Virus record (IMG/VR): IMGVR_UViG_3300044638_001389
Span: 1-39,932 of that record
Reading direction: 5' to 3' (one strand)
Origin: a virus
Length of the DNA: 39,932 nt
The notes below the pieces were generated by a model. It made no database searches, was not told where the DNA came from, and saw only the letters and a program-made list of their open reading frames with translations. The position numbers were made by a program, and so were the translations under genes. Each line of letters opens with the position of its first letter. Positions within the stretch are counted from its first letter, which is position 1. Below, piece after piece: positions 28,452 to 37,892 of the stretch.

Positions 28452-31400
28452 TTACTTTAAGCCCTTCGTTGGTATTCTATAAACATCATCTAGTAGTGGC
28501 TTGATAATGTTTTGATATGCCATACTTGCGTATGGGTTAGCAAGAGATAGTTTCATTAAGTTTTCAATACCATCTTTGTAGACAACATTAAGTGTATCTA
28601 TACCAGTTGACTGTGTACGGATATTGTCATCTTCAAATACAAGTAACATTGTGCTTGCTATATTAAGCATCTGCTTAATCTGCTTTTGAGTACTAGGGTT
28701 AATCTTTCCCTTTTGTGGCTTACCCGTAGTAGACGTAAAGTCTGCATCAGTAATCAAAGACTTTATATCTTTAAAGTTCTTTTGCAGTAGTTCACGTGTT
28801 ACTACTTCACTTGTTCCAAGTGTATAAGCCAGCATTGGATTGCCTTCTTTTAGAACAGCCTTTTGATAGGCTACCTGTCCCTTAAGTTCTGAGGCATAGG
28901 CAGGGTCATTACGTCTTGGATTGTCAGGGTCTGTAAGAAGATTGTTCATCTCTCTATCTAAGTCATAGAACTTTGCACGGTCTTTGACCGATGCTAGTTC
29001 CTTGATGTAACGCATCAATGGAGTATCAGCATTTTTATCAGTAACAAATGGATTGTTCTTTGGTTCTATAATTCCACTAGCCTGTAAAAATCTAACAGTA
29101 GCAGGGTCATACTCTGCATCTTGTGGCTTAGGAGCAAAGACAAATGCTGCGCTCTTATAGCGTTCAATCATTTTCTCATTGTCAAAGACCCAGTTCTTTG
29201 TTTCTTTAACTGCATTAACATATAGTTTAGCCCCTAGGCTATCCTTTGCTACAGTAAATACAAGTCTATCTGGATAACTACCAACAAACATAGCCACTGC
29301 CACGGCAATAGGTTCTGACAATGGATAACCATTCTCAGCATTTGTATCTATTACTGCTCGTAGTATGTCATTGAACTCTTCTGTAAATGTGATAATACCA
29401 GCACCACGTAGTAATGGATTTACACCATCACTTGTGTCACCCATAGGTACGGCTGAAAGCGTATTAAATCCACCCTTAACAACAAGAAGATTGTAAGCGC
29501 CAATACCTAATCTGTCATAGTATTTTTGTGCTTTTGCTGGGTCTTGAAGTTCTTCAGGAGTTATCTTGGTGTTATCGTTGTATTGCATAAACATTGCAGC
29601 CTGCTGAATAGCAGTTGCCCAAGCACCAGTTCTATGTTCTGGGTCCATACCAGCCCATATGTTATGTAACGCAGATGGCAACATACGAGCAAGTGTTTGA
29701 TTATCGCTCATCGGTCCAAGAATAAGATTGTCTAATTCTTCACCTTGTTTTTCAAAATTAAGCACCTTAAACAGTTGCTTTAACCCAGCAACAGATATAG
29801 ACATGGTTGTTCCGTGCAAAGAAACCACACCAGAACCCTCAGTATATGATGGATTAAGCATAGAAATCTTAAGTGTTCTTTGATTATATTCTGGTTGCTT
29901 AAAGATTGAATCTAGTTCACCATCTCTAGCAGCCCTTGCAACATTTAATGGATTTAATAATGCAGTAAAAACATTGTTAAGAGTATGGAAAGTTACACCA
30001 TCATTTGGAACAATAACATATTTATTACCATCATCATCAGTGTGAATAAAACCTGCACCATCCATTGCTAACTGATAGTGACCTAATCGCCATACAGCCT
30101 GTGGTGTTTTTGTGGAACCAAGACGTATCATACGTCTCCAGAAGTCCTCATTGGCTCTATTAAAGCGACCCACTCCACGCAATGACCATGCTAGTTGTGA
30201 CCGTACTTCAGTATTATCTGCATATTTCATTACACCATAAACAGAGTTAATACTTGCTTGACCAGCAAATACCATATCAGCCTGCAATGCAGCAGCCTCT
30301 GGGGTTGTACCATTAGCAATCAATTGCTGAGCATAAGCCTTTTCAGCAGCATCCATGCGCTCTCTATTTTCAAATACTTTAACCATATAAGCATCACTAC
30401 GATATAGGTCATTTATTTGCCTATCCATAATTTCCCAAGGAACCCTAGCCATTTTTTCATACATGGCAGATACGGTTAATTTAGGTGCAAATATCTTAAA
30501 GTTTAAATCAGTCTTAACAAATTGAGCCTTTAGTCCATAGCCAACTGTTACATCTTCAAACTCATTAAATGCAATCTTTGCAATATGATAAGAAGCCTTA
30601 GATTGATTCTCTGCCCATTTAGCAAGTGCGCTGCCTTCACCAATAACATCAGCATATGGTCCTTGATTGGCTACTTTTTCTAAACCTTCATTTATTTTAA
30701 AGTTAATCATATTAAGCAGGTTTTCATTAAAATCATCTGCTGAACCATGAAAGATTGTATACAATTCGTCACGCGAGTTGCGAATCAATGCTTCTGCAAT
30801 CTGGTCTGGTGATAGTCCTGCTAGTTGCATTTGAGATGTTTGTCTAAAATCTGTTAAGAATGCTTCAATAGTTTCTTTTGAAATTTTATCATTAATAATT
30901 GGAGTGCCATCTGGTTCAATACCTAGTTGAGTTTTACGAGGCTTCCATTCACCCATAGAATTACGGGTAAATCCAATCTCATTCATTATATCTTCAACAA
31001 ATGCTTTGCCGTCTTCTTTAGTTCGGATTGCATTGTGCTTAATAAAGAAATCACCGTAGTCAACGGCAACCTTAGTAGGCTTATGTGTCCATACGTTTCT
31101 TGCAAAGTACTGCCAAAAGTTTGTATAATGAACTACAGTTTTATCAGACTGAGAAAGTTTATCCATATCTCGAATTTCAAAGTCTCCAGTTTGTCTTAAA
31201 ACATTTGTTCCCTTTAGTTTTGCAAGATACTTTGCACGTATACCTTTTTCTTCCATATGTGCTTCATCTAATGCTTTTGTTAAATTATTTTTACCATACA
31301 TCTCAGCAACAATACTGCCATCTACTTCATGATTACCTAATGTTCTACCAACAGAAGACAATGAATGAGCATGCATAGAGTGAGAGTTGTTTGCTAACTC

Positions 31401-34085
31401 ACTCGCTAGTATTTCTTTTCTGCGAGTAGATAACTTTCCACCATATTTAGCAATACCCATAGAAACTAAACGGTCTAGATATGGAGCACCATGAAACTCA
31501 TCAGCACTAACCCATTCATTAGCCTGTACTATTCTTCCGCTAGGAAGCATTGTGGCTTCTTTTACAATTACATCTTCCTGCATATTTGCACGAGTAGCAG
31601 GTGAAATATACTTGTGTGGTGAGTTATCACCTAGTATCTTGGCTTTAATTAAGCCTATTGTTTCTTCTTTGCCAGTAACGGCAGCACGTACATTAGATGC
31701 TGCTGCACCTTGACGAGTAAGTATACTAAAAATTGCCTTATAAGAGTTTGTTAATCCGTTAAGAACAGACTCGTCCGTTGCTCCCTTTGCTGCAATCTTT
31801 GGGAACAAAAGCAATAGACTCCATAGACCATTTGTAATGTTAGCAAAAGTAGAATAAGTAAGGGACTTAACAAACTTTAATCCAAAATTATCCCAACCAC
31901 TAAGGTCATACAAATCTTTATGTATCTTATTAAAGTTTGGCATACTAACGCCACGAGTTAAGTGGAGTGGCTGGCTTGTACCAGGCGCAACCCGCAATTC
32001 TGTATCGTCAATAAGATGTGTTGGTACTTTAAACTCTGGTACTGGACCAAAACCAGCAACATCACCAAAAGTAGATTCTAATACCTGACGTTGATATTCT
32101 TCTGGAGCACCAATTTTATCAAGATAATATTTAACTGTACTATAAAGCATATTAAATCTATCATTTGGTGGAAGGTCTGTATAAACCTCAGTCATTAGAT
32201 TAGCCATTGCCTTATCTCCAGTAAGGATTCTTGCAAAATCCCTATAAGCAGATTGAGAACTAGTGACAAACTCATTAGATGTATGTATTACAACATTTGA
32301 TGGATGTGCAGCCATTGCTCTGTTGTATGTTCTTTGAATAACAGTACCATGTCTTGTTAAAGACTTGACTGTTGCTATTAATTCAGGGTCATCAGCAAGT
32401 TTTGTTGGAAATTTACCAGCATTAGCAAATGCATCTGTAACAATTTGCATCTTTTTAGTAAGTCCACCACTTGCCAGTGTTTCTTTAGGCTTAGATACAT
32501 CTGCATCATTAACTATGCGTTCAAATCTTGCCCTAAATCTATCGGTTATTAATCGAGTAGACCTTTCAAGCATAATATGATTGTCATTAAAGTAACCTAT
32601 ATTGTTTCTGTATCCATGTGTAATGTAATCAATCATTTCACCACGAATAAAGAAACTTTTTAAAGTTTCCAAATCTGTTACATTAACTTCTACGCCATTT
32701 TTATCAAGTACCTTAGTATCAAGAAGATGTTTAATTGTAATATCATTATCATAATGTGGAAAGTTTTGTTTAATTCTTTCACGTGATAGATAAGCAACAC
32801 TCTTATCTTCTTTAGTTCTAGCCAAACGCAAGACATTTAATTCATCAACTAGGCGAGAATGAATACTAGAAAATCTTTGATTTTTAAAAAGGTCTGCAAC
32901 GCGAATTTCATTTGAAACTCCAGCAGCACCAGCATCATTAAACTTTTTTACTAATTTTTCAGAAAGACCTAGTCCTTTAGAACCACCACCAGTGAGATAC
33001 GTTAATGGGTCTGCAACTAATTCATATTCAAACTGAAAAAACCCAGATGGGTCAGATGTTTGTTTGCCTTTTGAAAATGGATTTGGATTAGCAATTCTCC
33101 ACTGGTTAACTTCTTTTGATTCAACCCCTGCTGCTACTCTGTCTTCATACGTTGCCCATAATGGATTACGAAATGAACTAAATATTAATTGACCAATACG
33201 ACCAGCCTTTGACGGCGGAAAATTCTTGTTCATAAAATTTGTTAAATCATTACCAAATTCTTTTTGTCTAGAACTTATATCAGAAAGTGCAGTTTCGTAT
33301 GCCTTACCAGCAATGGTTAATGGGTACTTTTCTGTTTGATTAGTAGCAACACCAAATAGATACGCATTATAATCACTCTGTGCAGCAATTGCAGTTTGCA
33401 TTTCATAGTTATATCCACCGTATTCACGGTAAATATCTCCTGGTTTTTTACCATCTATTTGTCCACGAATTAATGCAGATAAACCTTTACCGTGAGTTTC
33501 ATCAATAACTCTAACATCATTTTCACGCCAGTTATCTTTACCAGTCCATGCAGTTTGCCAAGACTTTGCAGTTGTTAAATAAGACGCAACAGCAGGAAAA
33601 TTAACTTGACCCATAGCAGTATTTAAATCTGTTGCTTTTACATCTTTAACAAATGCTTCTGCAGTACCAGTTGCTATATTATAAGGTGTTTTTAATATTG
33701 TATTATAAAGACCAGTTATTGCTTTTCCTGCTGTTTGAAATGGTGATTTGTAAATATTTTTTATGCCGCTTAATAGATTTTCTGCAGCATATGCTAAAAC
33801 ACTAGGGTCTCTTTGGTATGCATAATCAGGATTTAATTTTAAAATATTTTCTTTTATAGCAGGTGCAAGTTCTGAAAATTGTTTTCTAGCAGCATTTATG
33901 TTTTTCATGTTGTTTAGTTCAGCATGTTTTGCTTGAAGATATTGAATCTCAGCCATTTGAAAAGCATCTTCTGGTGATGGTTGTCCTGCATTTATGGCAG
34001 CATAAAGACCTGGGTTATATTCAACATATTTTGGATTAAAGTTTTTAGATGTAGCAGGTAATTTATCTGGATAAAGACCTGACAT
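28452..34085 (-). CDS. Giant internal virion/ejection protein candidate (1,877 aa)
   Basis: A single 1,877-codon frame taking 14% of the genome. It is mostly helical, with a hydrophobic segment at about 740-765 (NITNGLWSLLLLFPKIAAKG) that could contact the membrane. A segment at about 1,280-1,340 (QLAWSLRGVGRFNRANEDFWRRM ... HYQLAMDGAGFIHTDDDGNKYVIVPNDG) is like conserved regions of very large proteins in aquatic phages. No polymerase, peptidase or tape-measure repeats were recognised. Its position between portal and scaffold fits an internal core protein ejected with DNA. The 5' half is more A/T-rich than neighbouring late genes. Confidence 0.75.
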   Translation of the reverse strand: MSGLYPDKLPATSKNFNPKYVEYNPGLYAAINAGQPSPEDAFQMAEIQYLQAKHAELNNMKNINAARKQFSELAPAIKENILKLNPDYAYQRDPSVLAYAAENLLSGIKNIYKSPFQTAGKAITGLYNTILKTPYNIATGTAEAFVKDVKATDLNTAMGQVNFPAVASYLTTAKSWQTAWTGKDNWRENDVRVIDETHGKGLSALIRGQIDGKKPGDIYREYGGYNYEMQTAIAAQSDYNAYLFGVATNQTEKYPLTIAGKAYETALSDISSRQKEFGNDLTNFMNKNFPPSKAGRIGQLIFSSFRNPLWATYEDRVAAGVESKEVNQWRIANPNPFSKGKQTSDPSGFFQFEYELVADPLTYLTGGGSKGLGLSEKLVKKFNDAGAAGVSNEIRVADLFKNQRFSSIHSRLVDELNVLRLARTKEDKSVAYLSRERIKQNFPHYDNDITIKHLLDTKVLDKNGVEVNVTDLETLKSFFIRGEMIDYITHGYRNNIGYFNDNHIMLERSTRLITDRFRARFERIVNDADVSKPKETLASGGLTKKMQIVTDAFANAGKFPTKLADDPELIATVKSLTRHGTVIQRTYNRAMAAHPSNVVIHTSNEFVTSSQSAYRDFARILTGDKAMANLMTEVYTDLPPNDRFNMLYSTVKYYLDKIGAPEEYQRQVLESTFGDVAGFGPVPEFKVPTHLIDDTELRVAPGTSQPLHLTRGVSMPNFNKIHKDLYDLSGWDNFGLKFVKSLTYSTFANITNGLWSLLLLFPKIAAKGATDESVLNGLTNSYKAIFSILTRQGAAASNVRAAVTGKEETIGLIKAKILGDNSPHKYISPATRANMQEDVIVKEATMLPSGRIVQANEWVSADEFHGAPYLDRLVSMGIAKYGGKLSTRRKEILASELANNSHSMHAHSLSSVGRTLGNHEVDGSIVAEMYGKNNLTKALDEAHMEEKGIRAKYLAKLKGTNVLRQTGDFEIRDMDKLSQSDKTVVHYTNFWQYFARNVWTHKPTKVAVDYGDFFIKHNAIRTKEDGKAFVEDIMNEIGFTRNSMGEWKPRKTQLGIEPDGTPIINDKISKETIEAFLTDFRQTSQMQLAGLSPDQIAEALIRNSRDELYTIFHGSADDFNENLLNMINFKINEGLEKVANQGPYADVIGEGSALAKWAENQSKASYHIAKIAFNEFEDVTVGYGLKAQFVKTDLNFKIFAPKLTVSAMYEKMARVPWEIMDRQINDLYRSDAYMVKVFENRERMDAAEKAYAQQLIANGTTPEAAALQADMVFAGQASINSVYGVMKYADNTEVRSQLAWSLRGVGRFNRANEDFWRRMIRLGSTKTPQAVWRLGHYQLAMDGAGFIHTDDDGNKYVIVPNDGVTFHTLNNVFTALLNPLNVARAARDGELDSIFKQPEYNQRTLKISMLNPSYTEGSGVVSLHGTTMSISVAGLKQLFKVLNFEKQGEELDNLILGPMSDNQTLARMLPSALHNIWAGMDPEHRTGAWATAIQQAAMFMQYNDNTKITPEELQDPAKAQKYYDRLGIGAYNLLVVKGGFNTLSAVPMGDTSDGVNPLLRGAGIITFTEEFNDILRAVIDTNAENGYPLSEPIAVAVAMFVGSYPDRLVFTVAKDSLGAKLYVNAVKETKNWVFDNEKMIERYKSAAFVFAPKPQDAEYDPATVRFLQASGIIEPKNNPFVTDKNADTPLMRYIKELASVKDRAKFYDLDREMNNLLTDPDNPRRNDPAYASELKGQVAYQKAVLKEGNPMLAYTLGTSEVVTRELLQKNFKDIKSLITDADFTSTTGKPQKGKINPSTQKQIKQMLNIASTMLLVFEDDNIRTQSTGIDTLNVVYKDGIENLMKLSLANPYASMAYQNIIKPLLDDVYRIPTKGLK

Positions 34086-34486
34086 TATTGGTTCAATCTG
34101 TTATAAATCGCTTCTAATTCTCCGCTAGGGTCAAACTGCATTGCACGATAAACTGCTTGTCTTATAGTAGGTTGACCCATACCACGTATACCTGAAGTAT
34201 CTAGTCCTGGACCTTCACCATAGTTTGCACCATAAGAAAGAGGTTCATCTGGAAACTGTGTTGGTGCATCTAATCCCACTATTGCTGGCATTTCTGGCAT
34301 TGTTGGCATTGGATTACCTGCTAATGGTGCAGCAGCCTGTTGCATTGCCATAGATTTATTATTACCGTATGCGCCACCAGTATATGATTGCATTGGTTGA
34401 GTGGCTTGTATTGGCTTTGTACTTTGCTTAAGCACACCTAAGTCTGTACGTTTAGACTGTGATGCTGGTCCTGATACTTCTGCCAT
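34085..34486 (-). CDS. Disordered Pro/Met/Gly-rich virion-region protein (133 aa)
   Basis: A 133-aa protein with low-complexity content: QATQPMQSYTGGAYGNN, PLAGNPMPTMPEMPAI and LSYGANYGEGPGLDTSG, then a short folded end (IRQAVYRAMQFDPSGELEAIYNRLNQ). It is coupled to both neighbours by 1-nt overlaps. It may be a linker or adaptor of the portal or giant protein; no family. Confidence 0.65.
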   Translation of the reverse strand: MAEVSGPASQSKRTDLGVLKQSTKPIQATQPMQSYTGGAYGNNKSMAMQQAAAPLAGNPMPTMPEMPAIVGLDAPTQFPDEPLSYGANYGEGPGLDTSGIRGMGQPTIRQAVYRAMQFDPSGELEAIYNRLNQ

Positions 34487-34716
34487 TACTCGTCCTCCTC
34501 ATCCTCTATATGTTTTTTAATATCTTCAATTGATACATTTTGCATCCATTCAGGATACGCTTGTTTTGCAGAAAGAATATACAAAGCGTTATCAACCGTA
34601 AATCCTGCTCTACGTAATGATTTATAAAATTCATGCAGTTCAATTGCATACTGGTCTAACTTTGAGTAACCTTCATCAGCAACTGTTTTAACTGTTCTCT
34701 TACGAGATGTTGCCAT
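34486..34716 (-). CDS. Small helical protein next to portal (76 aa)
   Basis: A 76-aa protein: basic N-terminus (MATSRKRTVKTVADE), helices LDQYAIELHEFYKSLRRAGF and VDNALYILSAKQAYPEWM, and an acidic tail (HIEDEEDE). It lies 9 nt downstream of the portal gene. Small proteins of this kind commonly accompany portal genes in actinophages. Role unknown. Confidence 0.7.
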   Translation of the reverse strand: MATSRKRTVKTVADEGYSKLDQYAIELHEFYKSLRRAGFTVDNALYILSAKQAYPEWMQNVSIEDIKKHIEDEEDE

Positions 34717-34725
34717 GATTGCTCC

Positions 34726-36501
34726 TTAAATTGCTCGTTCTCTAGTAGTGCTTACTGCTGACCTTGCTTGTCCACCACCACTTAAACTACTTAACATTGT
34801 TTGCAAATCTGGTCTAGCCTGTGGTTGTTCTGGCATTGGAGAACCTCCTGCTGGCATACCTTCGGGAGCAGGGGACATTTGCTCAACCGCATTAGTTGGT
34901 TCACCAGCAGGAGGAACCTCTTGTTGCGGAGCAAAGGTTGCTTCTATCGCGTCCTCTAATGCTTGTCCCTTTTGACGAGCCTTTATTACCGCAGCAATCT
35001 TACGAACAACATCTGAAGCATCCTGACCTTGAGTAGCCATCTGTGGAATTGCTTGTGTATATGCCGTAAGTGAACCAAGTAGCGCAGAGCGCATTTCTTC
35101 AATTTCAATCTTTTCTAATTCTTGTGTTACGTTAACTGTAAATGGTAGTTCTCTCATAGCCATATCTCGGCTGATGAGTTTTCCTCCAAGTGCTTGAAGC
35201 ATAAAGATAAGACCTTGCGCTGGATTAAGACCAGCAAGCATACCGTAACGGACATCAGCAGAATAATCATTCTTGATGTCTTTGGTTGGTTTGTATGTAA
35301 TTTCATAAGGTGAACCCGAATCTACTCCACGAATTGTTTTTTCTTCTGGGTAGATTACTTCATCTACATTAAAGCAAAGACTAATAATGTCCCTAAGTGT
35401 TGCAGCAAAGATTGCTTGCGCAGATTTAACTTGTGTATCAAATGCTCCCATAAGAGCCTGTACACCTTGACCAGTAACAATAGATGCATCTATGTTTCCA
35501 GTACGAGATTCAGGGTATCGTGTACCAACACGCAGTTCTTGATTAAGAATTGTTTGTTCAGTAAATGCACCTTGCGGTAGAGTAAGTTCTACACGGCGTA
35601 CGCCTGCTGGATTGGCTGTGCGAATAACCGCATCACCACCAAGTTGTAGTTCTTGCACATCTTGCGGTAGAACAATTGGTGCCTGTACTGACTTCTCTGC
35701 CGCTTCCATTGCAAGTAATGCAAATCGGTTACGCAGTAACTGAATACCAAGTACGTCATCAAACTGTCCACGCATTTCACCATCAATAGATGGCTTACGT
35801 GCAACAACAACCATCATTTTACCAAGTGGGTTAGCAGCCTGAGAAAGAACTAGGTTCTCTCTACGTGGTACATAAATTATGGATTGGTCTTTATCGTAAT
35901 AACGAACCATCTCAATTGTTGCATTCAGGTCTTGCTTATAGCCTTCTTGTCCAAGAAGTTCTCTATCATACTCTGGGAACTGAGATACTAGTTCACCGAG
36001 TGTCATAGAGTAACGTTTAGCAAATGCCACACAACGTCCATAGCGGTCAAACTCTGGGTAAGCCCCAATAGGATTTTCTATGCGGATACGTGGCAGTTTT
36101 GCTTCATCGTCTAGTTCAATAATGAACGGGACGAATCCATATGTTAGATACCAGTCAGCACCTGAGTACATCTGTACTGCTAAGTCTGAGTGTTGGAAAT
36201 AGTTAGAGGCAATACGAGTGCGCTTATCAGCAAAGGTACGTGCTCTATCAGATACTTGGTTGGCTGCAGAGCAGTTAACCGCTGGAAGCGGAGCCATAAC
36301 TTCAGATAAGTCACGTGCAACAATGTCAATAAAGTTTGCTACTACGTTAGCATCAACACCTTCTGGGAAGAAGTTAGGATATACCTGAGCAATCTTTCCT
36401 TTACGTACGGCAAGTACATCAAGGTTACGCGCATCACGTTCGTGATTGCGATAACGCAGGGAGTCAACCCGTGCCGTTACCTGCTCTATTGTTAATGCCA
36501 T
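34726..36501 (-). CDS. Portal protein
   Basis: A 591-aa protein. ERDARNLDVLAVRKGKIAQVYPNFFPEGVDANVVANFIDIVARDLSEVMAPLP and the middle YLTYGFVPFIIELDDEAKLPRIRIENPIGAYPEFDRYGRCVAFAKRY match phage portal proteins. The region GNIDASIVTGQGVQALMGAFDTQVKSAQAIFAATLRDIISL fits the clip-stem, and the C-terminus is Pro/Met-rich. It forms the dodecameric DNA entry channel. Close position to terminase supports this. Confidence 0.85.
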   Translation of the reverse strand: MALTIEQVTARVDSLRYRNHERDARNLDVLAVRKGKIAQVYPNFFPEGVDANVVANFIDIVARDLSEVMAPLPAVNCSAANQVSDRARTFADKRTRIASNYFQHSDLAVQMYSGADWYLTYGFVPFIIELDDEAKLPRIRIENPIGAYPEFDRYGRCVAFAKRYSMTLGELVSQFPEYDRELLGQEGYKQDLNATIEMVRYYDKDQSIIYVPRRENLVLSQAANPLGKMMVVVARKPSIDGEMRGQFDDVLGIQLLRNRFALLAMEAAEKSVQAPIVLPQDVQELQLGGDAVIRTANPAGVRRVELTLPQGAFTEQTILNQELRVGTRYPESRTGNIDASIVTGQGVQALMGAFDTQVKSAQAIFAATLRDIISLCFNVDEVIYPEEKTIRGVDSGSPYEITYKPTKDIKNDYSADVRYGMLAGLNPAQGLIFMLQALGGKLISRDMAMRELPFTVNVTQELEKIEIEEMRSALLGSLTAYTQAIPQMATQGQDASDVVRKIAAVIKARQKGQALEDAIEATFAPQQEVPPAGEPTNAVEQMSPAPEGMPAGGSPMPEQPQARPDLQTMLSSLSGGGQARSAVSTTRERAI

Positions 36502-36515
36502 TATTATCCTAACGG

Positions 36516-37883
36516 TTATTTCTTAATAGGTCTATTTGATTTTGTATTAGAAGATTTTCTAGTTGTAACATTACGACTAAAGTTAGGTTTACTTTGTGAC
36601 TGTCTTGATTTTTTTGAATTTTCAACAGTTTCTCTTACTGCCTTTTTAACTCTTAATCTTTGTGCTGGAGTTAATTTAGCATGAGTTGCCGCACTTTTTG
36701 CTTCTCTTTTATTTTGTTCTGCTCGTTTTGAACGTGCTTGTCTTTTAAGTTGGATAAGTCTATCTTCTACAGTTTTACGTGGGAGTCTTTTATTAGGATT
36801 TGCTTTTGGAAAATATGTTTTCATTCCTTCATTTACACGTGCTTCAACATCTCTGTCAGTAGCCGCTTTCCCACTTTGCTTGTCTCTAAACTTTTCATCA
36901 ATTGCTTTAACTTTGTTTCCCCTGCTTTCAGGGTTTTGACTTGTTCTAGATTCAATTGTTTTACCACTACGGCTTGGTCGTGATATACGACCTTCAGGAT
37001 ATGCTTTACCACGTACTGTTTGAACATCTCTTGTACCTGTTAAATCTTGCTCGTTTGCTTCTTTATCATATTTACCTGTTTTATTATTTTTTGTTAATTT
37101 TTGTTTTGTTTTTGATTTGGCTGGTTTTACTGGTTTTCTTAATGATTGAATTCGTTCAATTCTAGCAGCCTTAGCAGCCTTAGCAGCCTCAATACGAGCA
37201 GTTTTTATATCTTCAGGATTAGATTTTCTTTTTATAATTGGGCGTGTTTTTAATTCTTCAGCCGCTGCTTGTCGTCTTTGCCCTTTTGCTAATGGGCGTG
37301 ATTCACCAATCATGCCACCAAGACCTGTTCTTGTTGCTGGTGGTTCAATTTTAGGAGTTTGGAACTTTTCTAATAATTTTTTAGTATCGTTGCTTAATCT
37401 AGGCTCTTTAGATAAAGGTTTTCTTTCTTTAGATAGTGAACCTTTATATTTTTCTGCTTTTAAATCTCGTTTTCTATCAGCCTTTAAAGTTTGCGCTCTT
37501 GTTGGTTTTGCAGGTTCTGGCTTTGCTAATGGTTTTCTAGGACCAACAGTAGTCTTTTTATATTTCCCAGATGCTTCTGCTTTATTAATATTTGCTTTAA
37601 CTTGAGTAGCAACATCAGAAGATGCCTTAGCATCTGCAGCATCAACTGCATCCATTTTCTTTTTAATAGCAGCAGATTTTTTTGTTGCACTTACAACTTT
37701 AGCGTCTTTGCCAATAACTTGAGCAGCCTTGTTTATAATCTTGCCAGCCTTAAGAAACTTGCCAGGACCAACAAGCATAGCAGTATTAACTGCTGCATCT
37801 TTAAAAAGTTTTTGAGCAGAGACCTTTGGCATAGCATCGGTCTTCTTCTTAATACTTCTTGCTGCTTGCCCAGTTTGAGCCAT
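36516..37883 (-). CDS. Highly basic Lys/Arg-rich protein between terminase and portal
   Basis: A 455-aa protein starting MAQTGQAARSIKKK, with AAGGA 6 nt upstream; a TTG start at 37889 is weaker. Except for a short hydrophobic helix (FKDAAVNTAMLVGPGKFLKAG, about 26-47), it is a near-continuous series of K/R/A/S/P-rich tracts (KPLAKPEPAKPTRAQTLKAD, RIEAAKAAKAARIERIQ, KPVKPAKSKTKQKLTKNNK), similar in composition to linker histones. It probably binds DNA, in the capsid or at packaging. It is strongly A/T-rich. I know no family for it. Confidence 0.7.
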   Translation of the reverse strand: MAQTGQAARSIKKKTDAMPKVSAQKLFKDAAVNTAMLVGPGKFLKAGKIINKAAQVIGKDAKVVSATKKSAAIKKKMDAVDAADAKASSDVATQVKANINKAEASGKYKKTTVGPRKPLAKPEPAKPTRAQTLKADRKRDLKAEKYKGSLSKERKPLSKEPRLSNDTKKLLEKFQTPKIEPPATRTGLGGMIGESRPLAKGQRRQAAAEELKTRPIIKRKSNPEDIKTARIEAAKAAKAARIERIQSLRKPVKPAKSKTKQKLTKNNKTGKYDKEANEQDLTGTRDVQTVRGKAYPEGRISRPSRSGKTIESRTSQNPESRGNKVKAIDEKFRDKQSGKAATDRDVEARVNEGMKTYFPKANPNKRLPRKTVEDRLIQLKRQARSKRAEQNKREAKSAATHAKLTPAQRLRVKKAVRETVENSKKSRQSQSKPNFSRNVTTRKSSNTKSNRPIKK

Positions 37884-37892
37884 GGTCAATCC

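Noticed and set aside
28452-34085. N4-like virion RNA polymerase
   Set aside because: Scanning for single-subunit polymerase motifs gave no convincing series, and the segment features fit a structural/ejection protein.
36738-37165. Small + strand and alternative - strand frames within the basic protein gene
   Set aside because: They arise from its A/T-rich lysine-coding sequence, lack ribosome sites and read as hydrophobic low-complexity peptides.
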